Positions 45,061-54,098 are shown, counted from the stretch's first letter. The stretch: 64,000 bases of DNA from Paracoccus denitrificans (GCA_005768755.1 VAFL01000003.1:248001-312000), one strand, 5' to 3'. The notes: generated from the sequence alone by a model not told the origin. Numbers and translations: made by a program.

Positions 45061-46008
45061 ATGCTTAGCCGTACCGCATCCAACCTGTTCTGGCTTGGCC
45101 GCCATATGGAACGCGCCGAAACCGCCTCGCGGCTGTTCGAGGTGGGCGCGCGCATCACGCTTCTGCCGAATACGGTCGAAGGCTATCGAAACGAATGGGA
45201 ATCGCTTCTGCGCGCCTCTGGCTCGTCTGGCAACTTTGCCCGAAGCTATTCCGACGTGACCGAGGAGAACATGGAGAAGTTCATGATCTTCGATCGCGAT
45301 AATCCATCGTCTGTTGCGTCATGTATCCATGATGCACGCGAATCGGGGCGGATCGTGCGCACCGCCCTGACCAGCCGGGCATGGGACGCGCTGAATGTCG
45401 CTTGGCAGGAAATGCGCTCGATGACGCCCGGGCAGGAGGATGCAGCCGATCTGGCCGATTTCGTCGCCCGCCACGCCGCGACCGTGCATGGCGCCATCGA
45501 CGGCACACAACTTCGCAATGACGGGTTTCACTTCATGAAACTTGGCTACGCGCTGGAGCGTGCGGATTCGACGGCGCGCGTGCTGGACGTGAAGTATTTC
45601 GTCTTGCTGCCTCGGGTCGAATTCGTAGGCTCGGGACTCGACAGCTATCAGTGGCAGGTCATCCTGCGCGCCATGTCGGCGCACCGTTCATTCCACTGGG
45701 CTTATGGCGAGGATGTCAGTGCGGCCCGCGTCGCCCATTTTCTGATCCTGAACGGAGAGGCGCCGCGCGCACTGATCACCTCGGTCAACGAGGCGCTCTG
45801 GCATCTCGACGCTCTGGTGCGGCGCTACGGCAAGGATGTTCCGCGTACCGCACGCGACAGGGCGCAGGCGCTGGCGGATCGGCTGACCGAGATGGATATC
45901 GACGAGATCTTCGATGAAGGTCTGCACGAATTCCTGACTGACTTCATAATCGAGATCGGCCAGATCGCAAATTGCGTTCAGGCTGACTATTTTCACGGCA
46001 GGGGCTGA
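45061..46008 (+). CDS. Alpha-E domain protein (Anbu operon)
   Basis: 315-residue all-helical alpha-E (DUF403) protein. It starts MLSRTASNLFWLGRHMERAETASRL, the family fingerprint, and contains HFMKLGYALERADSTARVLDVKY and HRSFHWAYGEDVSAARVA. No catalytic function is known; in related operons it is occasionally fused with the ATP-grasp partner. It follows the ATP-grasp gene after 11 bases and precedes the transglutaminase by two. I use ATG 45061; the frame is open further upstream inside the previous gene. Confidence 0.93.
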   Translation: MLSRTASNLFWLGRHMERAETASRLFEVGARITLLPNTVEGYRNEWESLLRASGSSGNFARSYSDVTEENMEKFMIFDRDNPSSVASCIHDARESGRIVRTALTSRAWDALNVAWQEMRSMTPGQEDAADLADFVARHAATVHGAIDGTQLRNDGFHFMKLGYALERADSTARVLDVKYFVLLPRVEFVGSGLDSYQWQVILRAMSAHRSFHWAYGEDVSAARVAHFLILNGEAPRALITSVNEALWHLDALVRRYGKDVPRTARDRAQALADRLTEMDIDEIFDEGLHEFLTDFIIEIGQIANCVQADYFHGRG

Positions 46009-46010
46009 AC

Positions 46011-46823
46011 ATGCGGCTCAAGATCACACATCATTCGGTTTACAATTACGAACAGCCCGTTCAGTTCGGGGTGCAAAGCCTGCGGCTGACGCCGTCGGTC
46101 TTTCAGGGCCAGAAGGTCATGGACTGGACCATCAGCATGGGCGATGCAGGCGAAGCGGGCGCGGGCTTTCGCGACGGCGCAGGCGACTGGGTTCAGCTTT
46201 GGACGCTGCGCGGCCCGGTCCAGCAGGTGCCGGTCCGCATCGAGGGTATCGTGGAAACGACAGACCTCGCCGGCGTGCTGAAGGGTCATCGCGAAATGAT
46301 CAATCCGCTGGCCTATCTGCGCAATACAGACGCAACGGAACCTGACGAGGCGCTTCGGGATCTGGCGGCCGGACCTTCTGCCGATCTGTCGCCGCTTGAC
46401 CGGGCGCATGAGCTTTCGCGGATCGTCTATGACAATGTCGCTTACCAAAGCGGCGTGACAGATCTGAACACCTCGGCGGCAGAGGCGTTGGCGATCGGCG
46501 CGGGCGTTTGCCAGGATCATGCGCAGGTGCTGATGACGCTGGCCCGGCTTCGTGACATGCCCGCGCGCTATGTTTCCGGCTATCTTCACGCGGATGCAGA
46601 AGGGCTTGCCCATGAGGCCGCGCACGCCTGGGCCGAGATATTCGTCGAAGGCCTGGGCTGGGTTGGTTTCGACGCCGCCAATCGCACCTGTCCGAACGAT
46701 CTTTATGTGCGCACGGGGTCCGGCCTTGATGCCCGCGACGCGGCGCCGATCCGTGGCGTTACCGTCATGGGGGGCGCAGAAAAGCTGGACGTGCAGGTTG
46801 CAGTCGAGAAGGTCGACGCGTAA
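46011..46823 (+). CDS. Transglutaminase-like cysteine peptidase (Anbu operon)
   Basis: 270-residue bacterial transglutaminase-like protein. The N-terminal domain (MRLKITHHSVYNYEQPVQFGVQ) precedes the papain-fold core with the triad Cys167 (AGVCQDHAQV), His205 (AAHAWAEIF) and Asp221 (WVGFDAANRT). Such proteins are usually proteases or amidases rather than cross-linkers. No signal peptide is seen, so it is presumably cytosolic. Position in the operon suggests it acts on the same modified peptide or protein as the ATP-grasp enzyme. Confidence 0.93.
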   Translation: MRLKITHHSVYNYEQPVQFGVQSLRLTPSVFQGQKVMDWTISMGDAGEAGAGFRDGAGDWVQLWTLRGPVQQVPVRIEGIVETTDLAGVLKGHREMINPLAYLRNTDATEPDEALRDLAAGPSADLSPLDRAHELSRIVYDNVAYQSGVTDLNTSAAEALAIGAGVCQDHAQVLMTLARLRDMPARYVSGYLHADAEGLAHEAAHAWAEIFVEGLGWVGFDAANRTCPNDLYVRTGSGLDARDAAPIRGVTVMGGAEKLDVQVAVEKVDA

Positions 46824-46854
46824 ATTCCCGGATTGACTGTTACACGGGCTGTCC

Positions 46855-47583
46855 ATGACCTATTGTGTTGCGCTGAAACTGAATGCCGGACTGGTGCTGT
46901 TGTCGGACACTCGCACCAATGCCGGGTTGGACAACATATCGACCTATCGCAAGATGTTCTTCTTTGAAGAGCCTGGCGATCGGGTGATTGCGCTGATGAC
47001 AGCGGGCAGCCTGTCGGTGACGCAGACCACGATCTCTCGGCTGCAAGAGGCGATCGAATCGCCCGAGTCGACTGAGCGGACATCAATCATGAAGGCGCAG
47101 ACGATGTTGGGTGTCGTTGATATCATCGGCGATGCGCTGGCCAGGACGCGGCGTGAAATCGCGATGCAATGCGCCGACCTGAAGCAAAGCCAGTCCTCGG
47201 CCAGTATCATCGTCGCCGGTCAGCGCGAGGGCGGGGACATGCGGCTGTTCCTGATCTATCCCGAAGGCAATCACATCGAAGCGACCGAAGACACGCCCTA
47301 TCTACAGATTGGCGAGCATAAATACGGCAAGCCGATCCTCGATCGGGTCGTGACGCCTGCGACCAGCCTTGAGGATGCGCAGAAGGCAGCACTTCTTTCG
47401 ATGGATTCGACAATGAAGTCCAACCTGTCAGTCGGCATGCCGCTGGATCTGGCCGTGATCGAGGAAGGCGCCTGCCGGGTCAGTGCCAAGCGCCGCATTC
47501 TTAAGGGTGACCCGCAGTTTTCGGCCATGTCGATTGCCTGGTCCGAGGCCCTGCGCGAAGCTTTCGTGCAGATGCCGCTTTAG
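46855..47583 (+). CDS. anbu: Anbu, ancestral proteasome-like beta subunit
   Basis: 242-residue Ntn-hydrolase related to 20S proteasome beta subunits and HslV. After removal of Met the N-terminus is Thr (TYCVALKL), the expected nucleophile. Supporting residues Asp18 (LSDTRTNAG) and Lys33 (STYRKMFFF) match the proteasome site, and the SGS-like segment QSSASIIVAGQ follows. Anbu forms open helical assemblies in other bacteria, and its substrate is unknown. Its stop overlaps the mutS stop tail-to-tail. No HslU-like ATPase is adjacent. Confidence 0.92.
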   Translation: MTYCVALKLNAGLVLLSDTRTNAGLDNISTYRKMFFFEEPGDRVIALMTAGSLSVTQTTISRLQEAIESPESTERTSIMKAQTMLGVVDIIGDALARTRREIAMQCADLKQSQSSASIIVAGQREGGDMRLFLIYPEGNHIEATEDTPYLQIGEHKYGKPILDRVVTPATSLEDAQKAALLSMDSTMKSNLSVGMPLDLAVIEEGACRVSAKRRILKGDPQFSAMSIAWSEALREAFVQMPL

Positions 47584-50216
47584 CTTGGCGGCTCTGACAG
47601 GCTTTTCAGTTCATAGATCAGATCCAGCGCCTCACGCGGTGTCAGGCTGTCGGGGTAGATGTCGCGCAGCCGCGTCTCGGCCGCGCTTTCCTTCGGCTTG
47701 GCCGTTGCCAATGCCGGCGGCGCTGCGCGGAACAGGGGCAGGTCATCGATGATCGCGGCGGGCTTTGCCGCGCCGTCGCGATCACCGGATTCCAGGCTGG
47801 CAAGGATGTCGCGGGCGCGGCTTACAACGGCATCCGGCAGTCCCGCCAGACGCGCCACCTGCACACCGTAAGACCGGTCGGCAGCGCCCTTCTTGACCTC
47901 GTGCAGGAAGATCACCTCGCCCTCCCATTCGCGAACCGAGACCGTGGCGTTATCGACACCGTCCAGCCGGGCGGCAAGTGCCGTCAATTCGTGATAATGC
48001 GTGGCGAACAGCGCGCGGCAGCGGTTCACGGCCTGCAGATGCTCCATCACCGCCCAGGCAATGGACAGCCCGTCCCAGGTCGCCGTGCCGCGCCCGATTT
48101 CATCAAGGATCACAAGGGCACGGTCATCCGCCTGGTTGAGGATCGCTGCCGTTTCCACCATCTCGACCATGAAGGTGGACCGCCCGCGCGCCAGATCGTC
48201 TGCAGCGCCAACGCGGCTGAACAGCTGGCTGACAAGGCCGATATGGGCGCGGCTGGCGGGAACGAATGAGCCGGCCTGTGCGAGAATGGCGATCAGGGCG
48301 TTCTGGCGAAGGAATGTTGATTTACCCGCCATGTTCGGACCGGTCAGCAGCCAGATTGCGGGTGTATCACCACTGGTCAGCGCGCAGTCATTGGCGACAA
48401 AGCTTTCGGATTTCCGGTGCAGTGCGCGTTCGACAACCGGATGTCGCCCGGCCTCAATCTTGAACGCACGACTGTCATCGACCTGCGGCCGCGTCCAGCC
48501 TTCGCCATTCGCCAGATCCGCGAAGGCGGCGGTCAGGTCGATCTCTGCCAGTGCGCGGGCGGCCTGGGCGATGGGGCCTGCGGCGGCAAGGATCGCGTCG
48601 CGCAGGCGGGCGAAAATGCCGCGCTCGATCTCCAGCGCGCGGTCGCGGGCGTTGAGGATGCGCGTTTCCAGTTCGGAAAGCGGTACGGTGGTGAAACGGA
48701 CCTGGTTGGCGGTGGTCTGGCGATGAATGAAGGTTTCCGACAATGGCGGGGCCATCATCTTCTGTGCGTGGGTCGCCGTCGTTTCAATGAAGTAACCGAG
48801 GACGTTGTTATGCTTGATCTTCAGGCTGCTGACCCCTGCCAGACCGGCATATTCACCCTGCATCTTCGCAATTACGCCGCGCCCTTCATCGCGAAGCTGG
48901 CGTGTCTCGTCCAGATCAGCATCGAAGCCCTGTGCCACAAAGCCGCCATCGCGCGCCAGAAGCGGCGGCTCGGCCACAAGCGCGTCATCCAGCAGGTCGA
49001 TCAGATCATCATGGCCGACCAGATCGCGCGCGGCCTCGGCCAGCACGGCAACGGTGTCATTGCCCAGCATGGCCGCAACGCTGATCGCCTGCGTCAGTCC
49101 GGCACGGATTGCCGCCAGATCGCGCGGCCCCCCGCGTTCAAGTGCAAGCCGTGACAGCGCGCGGTCCATGTCGGGAACGCGGGCAAGCGCGTCGCGCAGA
49201 TCGGCGGTCAAGCGGGCGTCATCTGCCAGATGGGCCACGGCGTCATGTCGGGCGTGTATGGTCGCCAGATCGCGGGATGGGGCAGAGATACGGCGTTCCA
49301 GCAGCCGCGCACCCGCCGCAGTCGCCGTCCGGTCAATAGCCGACAGAAGCGAGCCATCGCGCCCGCCAGACAGCGCCTGCGTCAGTTCCAGATTGCGTCG
49401 GGTCGCGGCGTCGATCTGAACGTTGCCGGCTGCTTCTTCGCGCATGGGCGGGCGGATTAGCGGCAGTTGCGCTTTCTGGGTCAGTTCCAGATATGCCGCA
49501 AGCGCGCCCATTGCGGCCAGTTCCGCGCGGCTGAAATTCCCAAAACCGTCCAGCGTTTCGACCTTGAACAGCGTTGCCAGACGGCGGGACGCGGCAGAGG
49601 AATCGAAATTCTGCGGTGCCAGTTCAGTCAGCGCCATCCCTGCCTCGGTCGCCAACTCGTCCAGCCCGCTGCCTTCGACTGCAAGCAACTCTCGGGGCGC
49701 GATGCGCGCCAGTTCGGGCGCAAGGCGCGCGGCACTACAGGCCATGACCCGCAGCGAGCCCGTCGAGATATCGACCCATGCCAGCGCGCCTTCGTCGCGC
49801 ACATTCGCGTAGGCCGCCAGAAAATTGTGGCGCCGCGCTTCCAGCAAAGATTCCTCGGTCAGGGTGCCGGGGGTGACAAGGCGCACCACGTCGCGGGCGA
49901 CGACGGACTTGCTTCCGCGCTTCTTCGCCTCTGCCGGGTCCTCCATCTGTTCGGCGATGGCGACGCGAAAGCCTTTGCGGATCAGCGTCAGCAGATAGCT
50001 TTCGGCGGCATGGACCGGCACCCCGCACATCGGGATCGGCTGACCTTGATGGGTGCCGCGCTTGGTCAGCGCGATGTCGAGTGCGGCCGCAGCAGCCACC
50101 GCGTCGTCGAAGAACATCTCGTAGAAATCACCCATGCGATAGAACAGCAGCGCACCCGGATTGGCCTCGCGGATTGCGAGATACTGGGCCATCATCGGGG
50201 TCGGCTGGTCGGTCAT
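47580..50216 (-). CDS. mutS: DNA mismatch repair protein MutS
   Basis: 878-residue mismatch-recognition ATPase. The mismatch-contact motif is LFYRMGDFYEMFFDDA near residue 25, with the phenylalanine and glutamate that probe base pairs. The ATPase has Walker A TGPNMAGKSTFLRQ, ALVILDEIGRGTATWDGLSIAW (Walker B/D-loop) and FATHYHEL. A short C-terminal tail (LTPREALDLIYELKSL) matches the dimer/tetramer region. It starts near the divergent secreted hydratase-like gene. Confidence 0.97.
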   Translation of the reverse strand: MTDQPTPMMAQYLAIREANPGALLFYRMGDFYEMFFDDAVAAAAALDIALTKRGTHQGQPIPMCGVPVHAAESYLLTLIRKGFRVAIAEQMEDPAEAKKRGSKSVVARDVVRLVTPGTLTEESLLEARRHNFLAAYANVRDEGALAWVDISTGSLRVMACSAARLAPELARIAPRELLAVEGSGLDELATEAGMALTELAPQNFDSSAASRRLATLFKVETLDGFGNFSRAELAAMGALAAYLELTQKAQLPLIRPPMREEAAGNVQIDAATRRNLELTQALSGGRDGSLLSAIDRTATAAGARLLERRISAPSRDLATIHARHDAVAHLADDARLTADLRDALARVPDMDRALSRLALERGGPRDLAAIRAGLTQAISVAAMLGNDTVAVLAEAARDLVGHDDLIDLLDDALVAEPPLLARDGGFVAQGFDADLDETRQLRDEGRGVIAKMQGEYAGLAGVSSLKIKHNNVLGYFIETTATHAQKMMAPPLSETFIHRQTTANQVRFTTVPLSELETRILNARDRALEIERGIFARLRDAILAAAGPIAQAARALAEIDLTAAFADLANGEGWTRPQVDDSRAFKIEAGRHPVVERALHRKSESFVANDCALTSGDTPAIWLLTGPNMAGKSTFLRQNALIAILAQAGSFVPASRAHIGLVSQLFSRVGAADDLARGRSTFMVEMVETAAILNQADDRALVILDEIGRGTATWDGLSIAWAVMEHLQAVNRCRALFATHYHELTALAARLDGVDNATVSVREWEGEVIFLHEVKKGAADRSYGVQVARLAGLPDAVVSRARDILASLESGDRDGAAKPAAIIDDLPLFRAAPPALATAKPKESAAETRLRDIYPDSLTPREALDLIYELKSLSEPPS

Positions 50217-50311
50217 GGGCGCCTCCTTAACGGGATGGTTCTAACGCATCACACGGTGATTGCCAGACCGCGCAGGCTGGGGCAGGCTGATCCCATCAGG
50301 GAGGACATGCG

Positions 50312-51148
50312 ATGAAATATGCGATTGCGATACTGGCGTTGTCGGGGGGCCAAGCCTTGGCCGACTGCCCGGCGCCCGAGGCGATGTATGCCGCCGCCGA
50401 AGGCTGGATGGCGGGCGAGCGGCTGGCCGATCCGGGCGTCGCGAACATGCAGGATGCCGCCTGCGCCTATAATTCCTATCGCGAGCGGCTGGAGGATGAT
50501 CTGGGTCGCCCGGTTGGGGTGAAGGTCGGCTTCACCTCGAAACCTGCACAGGAAAAGTTCGGGGTCGATGCGCCTGTGGCGGGCGCGCTGTTTCAGCCGA
50601 TGCTGCTGGAAAATGGTGCGGCCGTCAGCATGAGCGGATCTCGCACCCCGTTTTATGAGGCCGATCTGATCGTTACTGTTGCTGATCCTGCCGCTTTGGC
50701 GGCCGCCAAAACGCGCGAGGAAGCGGCGGCTGCCCTTGGCGATGTGCAGGCATTCGTCGAACTGCCCGACATGGCGCTGGCGGAGGGTTTGAAACCCACT
50801 GGCCCGATCATGGCTTCTTACGGCGTGATCCCGTGGCGCGGTGTATTGGGCGATTCTGTCGCGATGTCTGATCTGGCTGATCCCGTTGCAGATCTTGGCG
50901 CGCTGACGGCAACGCTTAAGACAGATGGCGAGGTCGTGGACGAAGCCACCGGCGCGTCGCTGCTGGGGCATCCACTGGACGTGGTGCTGTGGCTGGTCGG
51001 GCAGGGCGGGTTCGATCTGTCCGAAGGCTCGGTCATCTCGCTGGGTTCGCTTGGCGCTCTGCATCCCGCCACGCCGGGGCTGGCGGTGCAGGCGGATTAC
51101 ATGATCGGCGGAAAGCCCCTGTCGGTGTCGCTGACGACCGTCGAATGA
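50312..51148 (+). CDS. Secreted fumarylacetoacetase-fold protein (2-keto-4-pentenoate hydratase-like)
   Basis: 278-residue protein of the FAH/2-keto-4-pentenoate hydratase superfamily, but with a clear Sec signal (MKYAIAILALSGGQALA, then DCP). Hydratase-like segments: GVKVGFTSKPAQEKFGVDAPVAGALF, YEADLIVTV (a usual metal-site region), LGHPLDVVLWL and EGSVISLGSLGALHP. Known relatives are cytosolic aromatic-catabolism enzymes, so a periplasmic location is unusual. It is followed directly by a decayed FosX-like fragment. The first metal-binding Glu-x-Glu pattern appears replaced by Glu-Ala-Asp. Confidence 0.8.
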   Translation: MKYAIAILALSGGQALADCPAPEAMYAAAEGWMAGERLADPGVANMQDAACAYNSYRERLEDDLGRPVGVKVGFTSKPAQEKFGVDAPVAGALFQPMLLENGAAVSMSGSRTPFYEADLIVTVADPAALAAAKTREEAAAALGDVQAFVELPDMALAEGLKPTGPIMASYGVIPWRGVLGDSVAMSDLADPVADLGALTATLKTDGEVVDEATGASLLGHPLDVVLWLVGQGGFDLSEGSVISLGSLGALHPATPGLAVQADYMIGGKPLSVSLTTVE

Positions 51149-51331
51149 CCGAGGGGGTGGAGCCATACCATTTTCACCTGCCGCCAGCTGGGTCTGGCCG
51201 TCCGCGAAAGCCGCCCGAGGCTTGAGGGTGAGGTGCGATCACTCTACTTTCACGATGCAGACAACCACCTGTTCGAACTGCATAACGGGACCGTGGCAGA
51301 GCGGTTGGCAAGATATGCGCAGGGTAGTTAA
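51149..51331 (+). pseudogene. Remnant of a FosX-like VOC (glyoxalase/fosfomycin-resistance) gene
   Basis: The frame before the TAA at 51329 reads RQLGLAVRESRPRLEGEVRS-like residues, then LYFHDADNHLFELHNGT and VAERLARYAQGS. This is the C-terminal strand and helix of VOC-superfamily FosX/FosA-type enzymes, including the metal glutamate of the FELH motif. The N-terminal two thirds are missing and there is no start or ribosome site. A stop codon, that of the preceding gene, lies directly upstream in this frame. Confidence 0.72.
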
Positions 51332-51576
51332 TCGTAAGGGGTCCTGCGTCCAGCGTGTATATCCGTCCACCAATTGAAGCGCACGCCTCGCCGGATCGGC
51401 AGCCACCCCTTATGACTGCCAGTTTTTCAGTATGCGGATCGTCTGAACGGCCAATTCCGAAGGTCGCTAAGCAACGGGGAGGTCGGACTTAAATAAGCCA
51501 ACCTGCGAAGTGCACTCTGACCGCAAAGGTGCAGTTGCCTTCGTCAATGTAGGGGATGACGTTATATTTCTAACGC
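51332..51576. other. Intergenic stretch before the tRNA-Lys terminator
   Basis: About 245 bases with no coding resemblance or RNA gene that I recognise; it may be further decayed sequence flanking the FosX-like remnant. Confidence 0.4.
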
Positions 51577-51602
51577 AAAAAGCAGCCCAAAGGCTGCTTT
51601 TT
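51577..51602 (-). terminator. Terminator of tRNA-Lys
   Basis: Perfect 11-bp inverted repeat (51577-51587 with 51592-51602), loop of four, T-rich on the leftward strand. It lies seven bases past the tRNA 3' end. Confidence 0.9.
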
Positions 51603-51608
51603 GATAAT

Positions 51609-51684
51609 TGGTGAGCCCAACAGGATTCGAACCTGTGACCCACTGATTAAAAGTCAGTTGCTCTACCAACTGAGCTATGGGCCC
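51609..51684 (-). tRNA. tRNA-Lys (anticodon UUU), CCA encoded
   Basis: 76-base cloverleaf: acceptor GGGCCCA with TGGGCTC (one G-T pair), D-arm GCTC..GAGC, anticodon arm CTGACTTTTAATCAG with TTT anticodon, T-arm ACAGGTTCGAATCCTGT, discriminator A, and genomic CCA at 51609-51611. Transcribed leftward into the adjacent terminator, divergent from dapF. Confidence 0.97.
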
Positions 51685-51777
51685 ACACTGGGGGGCTTCC
51701 TAGTTTCACCGAAACAAAGGGTCAAGCGCTAAAGCACCTATCTGGTGAAATCTTTTTTCGCGACTTATATGGGTCGC

Positions 51778-52593
51778 ATGGAACACGCCCGCACCCCCGG
51801 CCTGCCGTTCATGAAGATGCACGGGCTTGGCAATGATTTCGTCGTGATCGATTTGCGTCACGGCCTTGACGCGCCCGACGCCGCGACAATTGCGGCGATC
51901 GCCGATCGGCATTTCGGGGTCGGGTTCGATCAGTTTGCGACCATCGAGCAGGATGAGCTTGCCGATGCGCATCTTGTCTTTTTCAATGCCGATGGCTCTC
52001 GTTCCGCTGCCTGCGGCAATGCCACGCGCTGTATCGCCCGCTTTCTGATGGACGGGTCGGGTAAACAAAGCCTGCGGCTGCGTACAGACCACGCGGTTCT
52101 GCTGGCCGAAGACGAAGGCAACGGGCTGACCAGGGTCAACATGGGGGAACCGGTTCTTGACTGGCGGGCAATCCCTTTGGCCGAAGATGTCGACATTGAC
52201 CATCTGCCTATCCTTGGCGATCCGGTCGCCACTGGCATGGGTAATCCCCATTTGACGTTCTTTGTGGATAACGTTGATTCTGTTGATCTTGACCGCTTCG
52301 GGCCAGAGCACGAGACCCATCCCCTTTATCCAGAGCGCACGAATGTCGAAGTGGTGCAGATCCTCTCGGCTGACGAAATCAAGCTGCGCATATGGGAACG
52401 CGGTACCGGGCCGACCCTGGCATCGGGGTCCTGTTCCTGTGCCGCTGCCGTCGCTGCTGCGCGGCGCGGGCTGACCGGGCGCAAGGTCACTGTCCATGTG
52501 CCGGGCGGGGAATTGCAGATCGACTGGCGCGATGACGGGGTCTGGATGACCGGTCCGACCGCGCATGTTTTTGACGGGGTCTGGCGGGGATGA
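51778..52593 (+). CDS. dapF: Diaminopimelate epimerase
   Basis: Converts LL- to meso-diaminopimelate for lysine and peptidoglycan. About 271 residues starting MEHARTPGLPFMKMHGLGND (51778; 51745 and 51769 are alternatives). The first active-site cysteine is Cys79 in SAACGNATRC. The second, normally in an ACGSG motif, aligns to Ser216 in TLASGSCSCAAA, with Cys219 and Cys221 close by. Other family segments (ERGTGPT, VPGGELQIDWRDDG, MTGPTAHVFDG) are intact. It overlaps mtaB by four bases. Confidence 0.93.
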   Translation: MEHARTPGLPFMKMHGLGNDFVVIDLRHGLDAPDAATIAAIADRHFGVGFDQFATIEQDELADAHLVFFNADGSRSAACGNATRCIARFLMDGSGKQSLRLRTDHAVLLAEDEGNGLTRVNMGEPVLDWRAIPLAEDVDIDHLPILGDPVATGMGNPHLTFFVDNVDSVDLDRFGPEHETHPLYPERTNVEVVQILSADEIKLRIWERGTGPTLASGSCSCAAAVAAARRGLTGRKVTVHVPGGELQIDWRDDGVWMTGPTAHVFDGVWRG

Positions 52594-53840
52594 GTGCGCC
52601 TGTCTTCTCCACCCATGGCTGCCGCCTGAATGCCTACGAATCCGAAGCCATGCGCGAGATGGCCGAGGCTGCTGGCCTGAAAGGCGCGGTGATCGTGAAC
52701 ACTTGCGCGGTGACCGCCGAGGCCGTGCGCAAGGCGCGTCAGGACATCCGGCGCCTGGCCCGCGAAAACCCGGGCGCGCCGGTTATCGTCACCGGCTGCG
52801 CCGCCCAGACCGAACCCGAGACCTTCGCGGCCATGCCCGAGGTGACCCGCATCGTCGGAAATAGCGAAAAGATGCAGCCCGAAACATGGGCCGGTCTGAC
52901 CCCCGACCTGATCGGCCAGACAGAGCGCGTGATCGTTGACGACATCATGTCCGTTCGCGAAACCGCCGGACATCTGATCGACGGCTTCGGTCGCCACCGC
53001 GCCTATGTCCAGGTCCAGAATGGCTGCGATCACCGCTGCACCTTCTGCATCATCCCCTACGGTCGCGGTAATTCCCGCAGCGTTCCGGCGGGCGTTGTCG
53101 TCGACCAGATCAAGCGGCTGCGCGACCGAGGATTTAATGAGGTCGTACTGACCGGCGTCGATCTGACAAGCTGGGGGGCCGACCTGCCCGGCACGCCGCG
53201 CCTTGGCGATCTGGTCATGCGGATCCTGAAGCTGGTTCCCGACCTGCCGCGCCTGCGAATTTCGTCAATCGATTCAATTGAAGCCGATGAAAACCTCATG
53301 CAGGCCATCGCGAGCGAGCCGCGATTGATGCCGCATCTGCACCTGTCACTGCAGGCTGGCGACGACATGATTCTGAAACGCATGAAGCGCCGCCACCTGC
53401 GCGACGACGCGATTCGGTTTTGCGAGGATGCCCGGCGCCTTCGACCCGAAATCGTCTTCGGCGCCGACATCATCGCGGGCTTCCCGACCGAGACCGAGGC
53501 GATGTTCGAAAACTCGCTGAAGCTGGTGCAGGACTGCGGCCTGACCTTCCTGCATGTCTTTCCGTATTCGGCGCGTAAAGGCACCCCCGCCGCGCGTATG
53601 CCCGCGGTCAACGGCACGGCGATCAAGCAGCGCGCTGCCCGCCTGCGCGCGGCGGGTGACGATGCCCTGCGCGCGCACCTGAACGGTCAGATCGGGCGGA
53701 CGCATCGTGTGCTGACCGAAGGGCCGCGGATCGGGCGAACCGAGCAGTTTGCCGAGGTCGAATTTGACCACGATATGCCGGAAGGCGCGTTGACGGACGT
53801 TACCGTCAGCGGTCACAACGGCGCGCGCCTGAAAGCCTGA
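52590..53840 (+). CDS. mtaB: tRNA t6A37 methylthiotransferase
   Basis: Radical-SAM enzyme of 416 residues that adds a methylthio group to N6-threonylcarbamoyladenosine 37 (ms2t6A) in tRNAs reading ANN codons. The UPF0004 domain opens FSTHGCRLNAYESEAM with cluster cysteines repeated in VNTCAVTAEA and VTGCAAQTEP. The radical-SAM cluster is CDHRCTFCIIP near residue 150. A C-terminal TRAM-like region ends the protein. Translationally coupled to dapF. Confidence 0.94.
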   Translation: MSAPVFSTHGCRLNAYESEAMREMAEAAGLKGAVIVNTCAVTAEAVRKARQDIRRLARENPGAPVIVTGCAAQTEPETFAAMPEVTRIVGNSEKMQPETWAGLTPDLIGQTERVIVDDIMSVRETAGHLIDGFGRHRAYVQVQNGCDHRCTFCIIPYGRGNSRSVPAGVVVDQIKRLRDRGFNEVVLTGVDLTSWGADLPGTPRLGDLVMRILKLVPDLPRLRISSIDSIEADENLMQAIASEPRLMPHLHLSLQAGDDMILKRMKRRHLRDDAIRFCEDARRLRPEIVFGADIIAGFPTETEAMFENSLKLVQDCGLTFLHVFPYSARKGTPAARMPAVNGTAIKQRAARLRAAGDDALRAHLNGQIGRTHRVLTEGPRIGRTEQFAEVEFDHDMPEGALTDVTVSGHNGARLKA

Positions 53841-54098
53841 ATCGGCGCGCCAGCAGCTAGCCCCGGCCTGATGCCCGGTCTGCGTCGCGGACGGGTCATC
53901 CCATACGAAATATGACTCACGCCGACCCGTTCGTCACAGGACGTCTGCGGGCGATGTGCTCATCATCTGCATTGCGGCGCGGACAAGCTGATCGCCCGCG
54001 TCGTCATTCAGGATAAGCCGGTCTGGGGCTGGGGCGTTACGATTGAGCCGCGTCCGGCAAAAGTCGAAGAAATGACCTCGGAGAGAAGGCGGTTTACT
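53841..54098. other. Intergenic stretch mtaB-gntR
   Basis: About 258 bases. A 7-bp inverted repeat (ACGGGTC and GACCCGT, around 53891-53930) may terminate mtaB. An open stretch near 53960-54060 has protein-like composition but no start, no family match and no credible ends, so I assign no gene. Confidence 0.4.
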
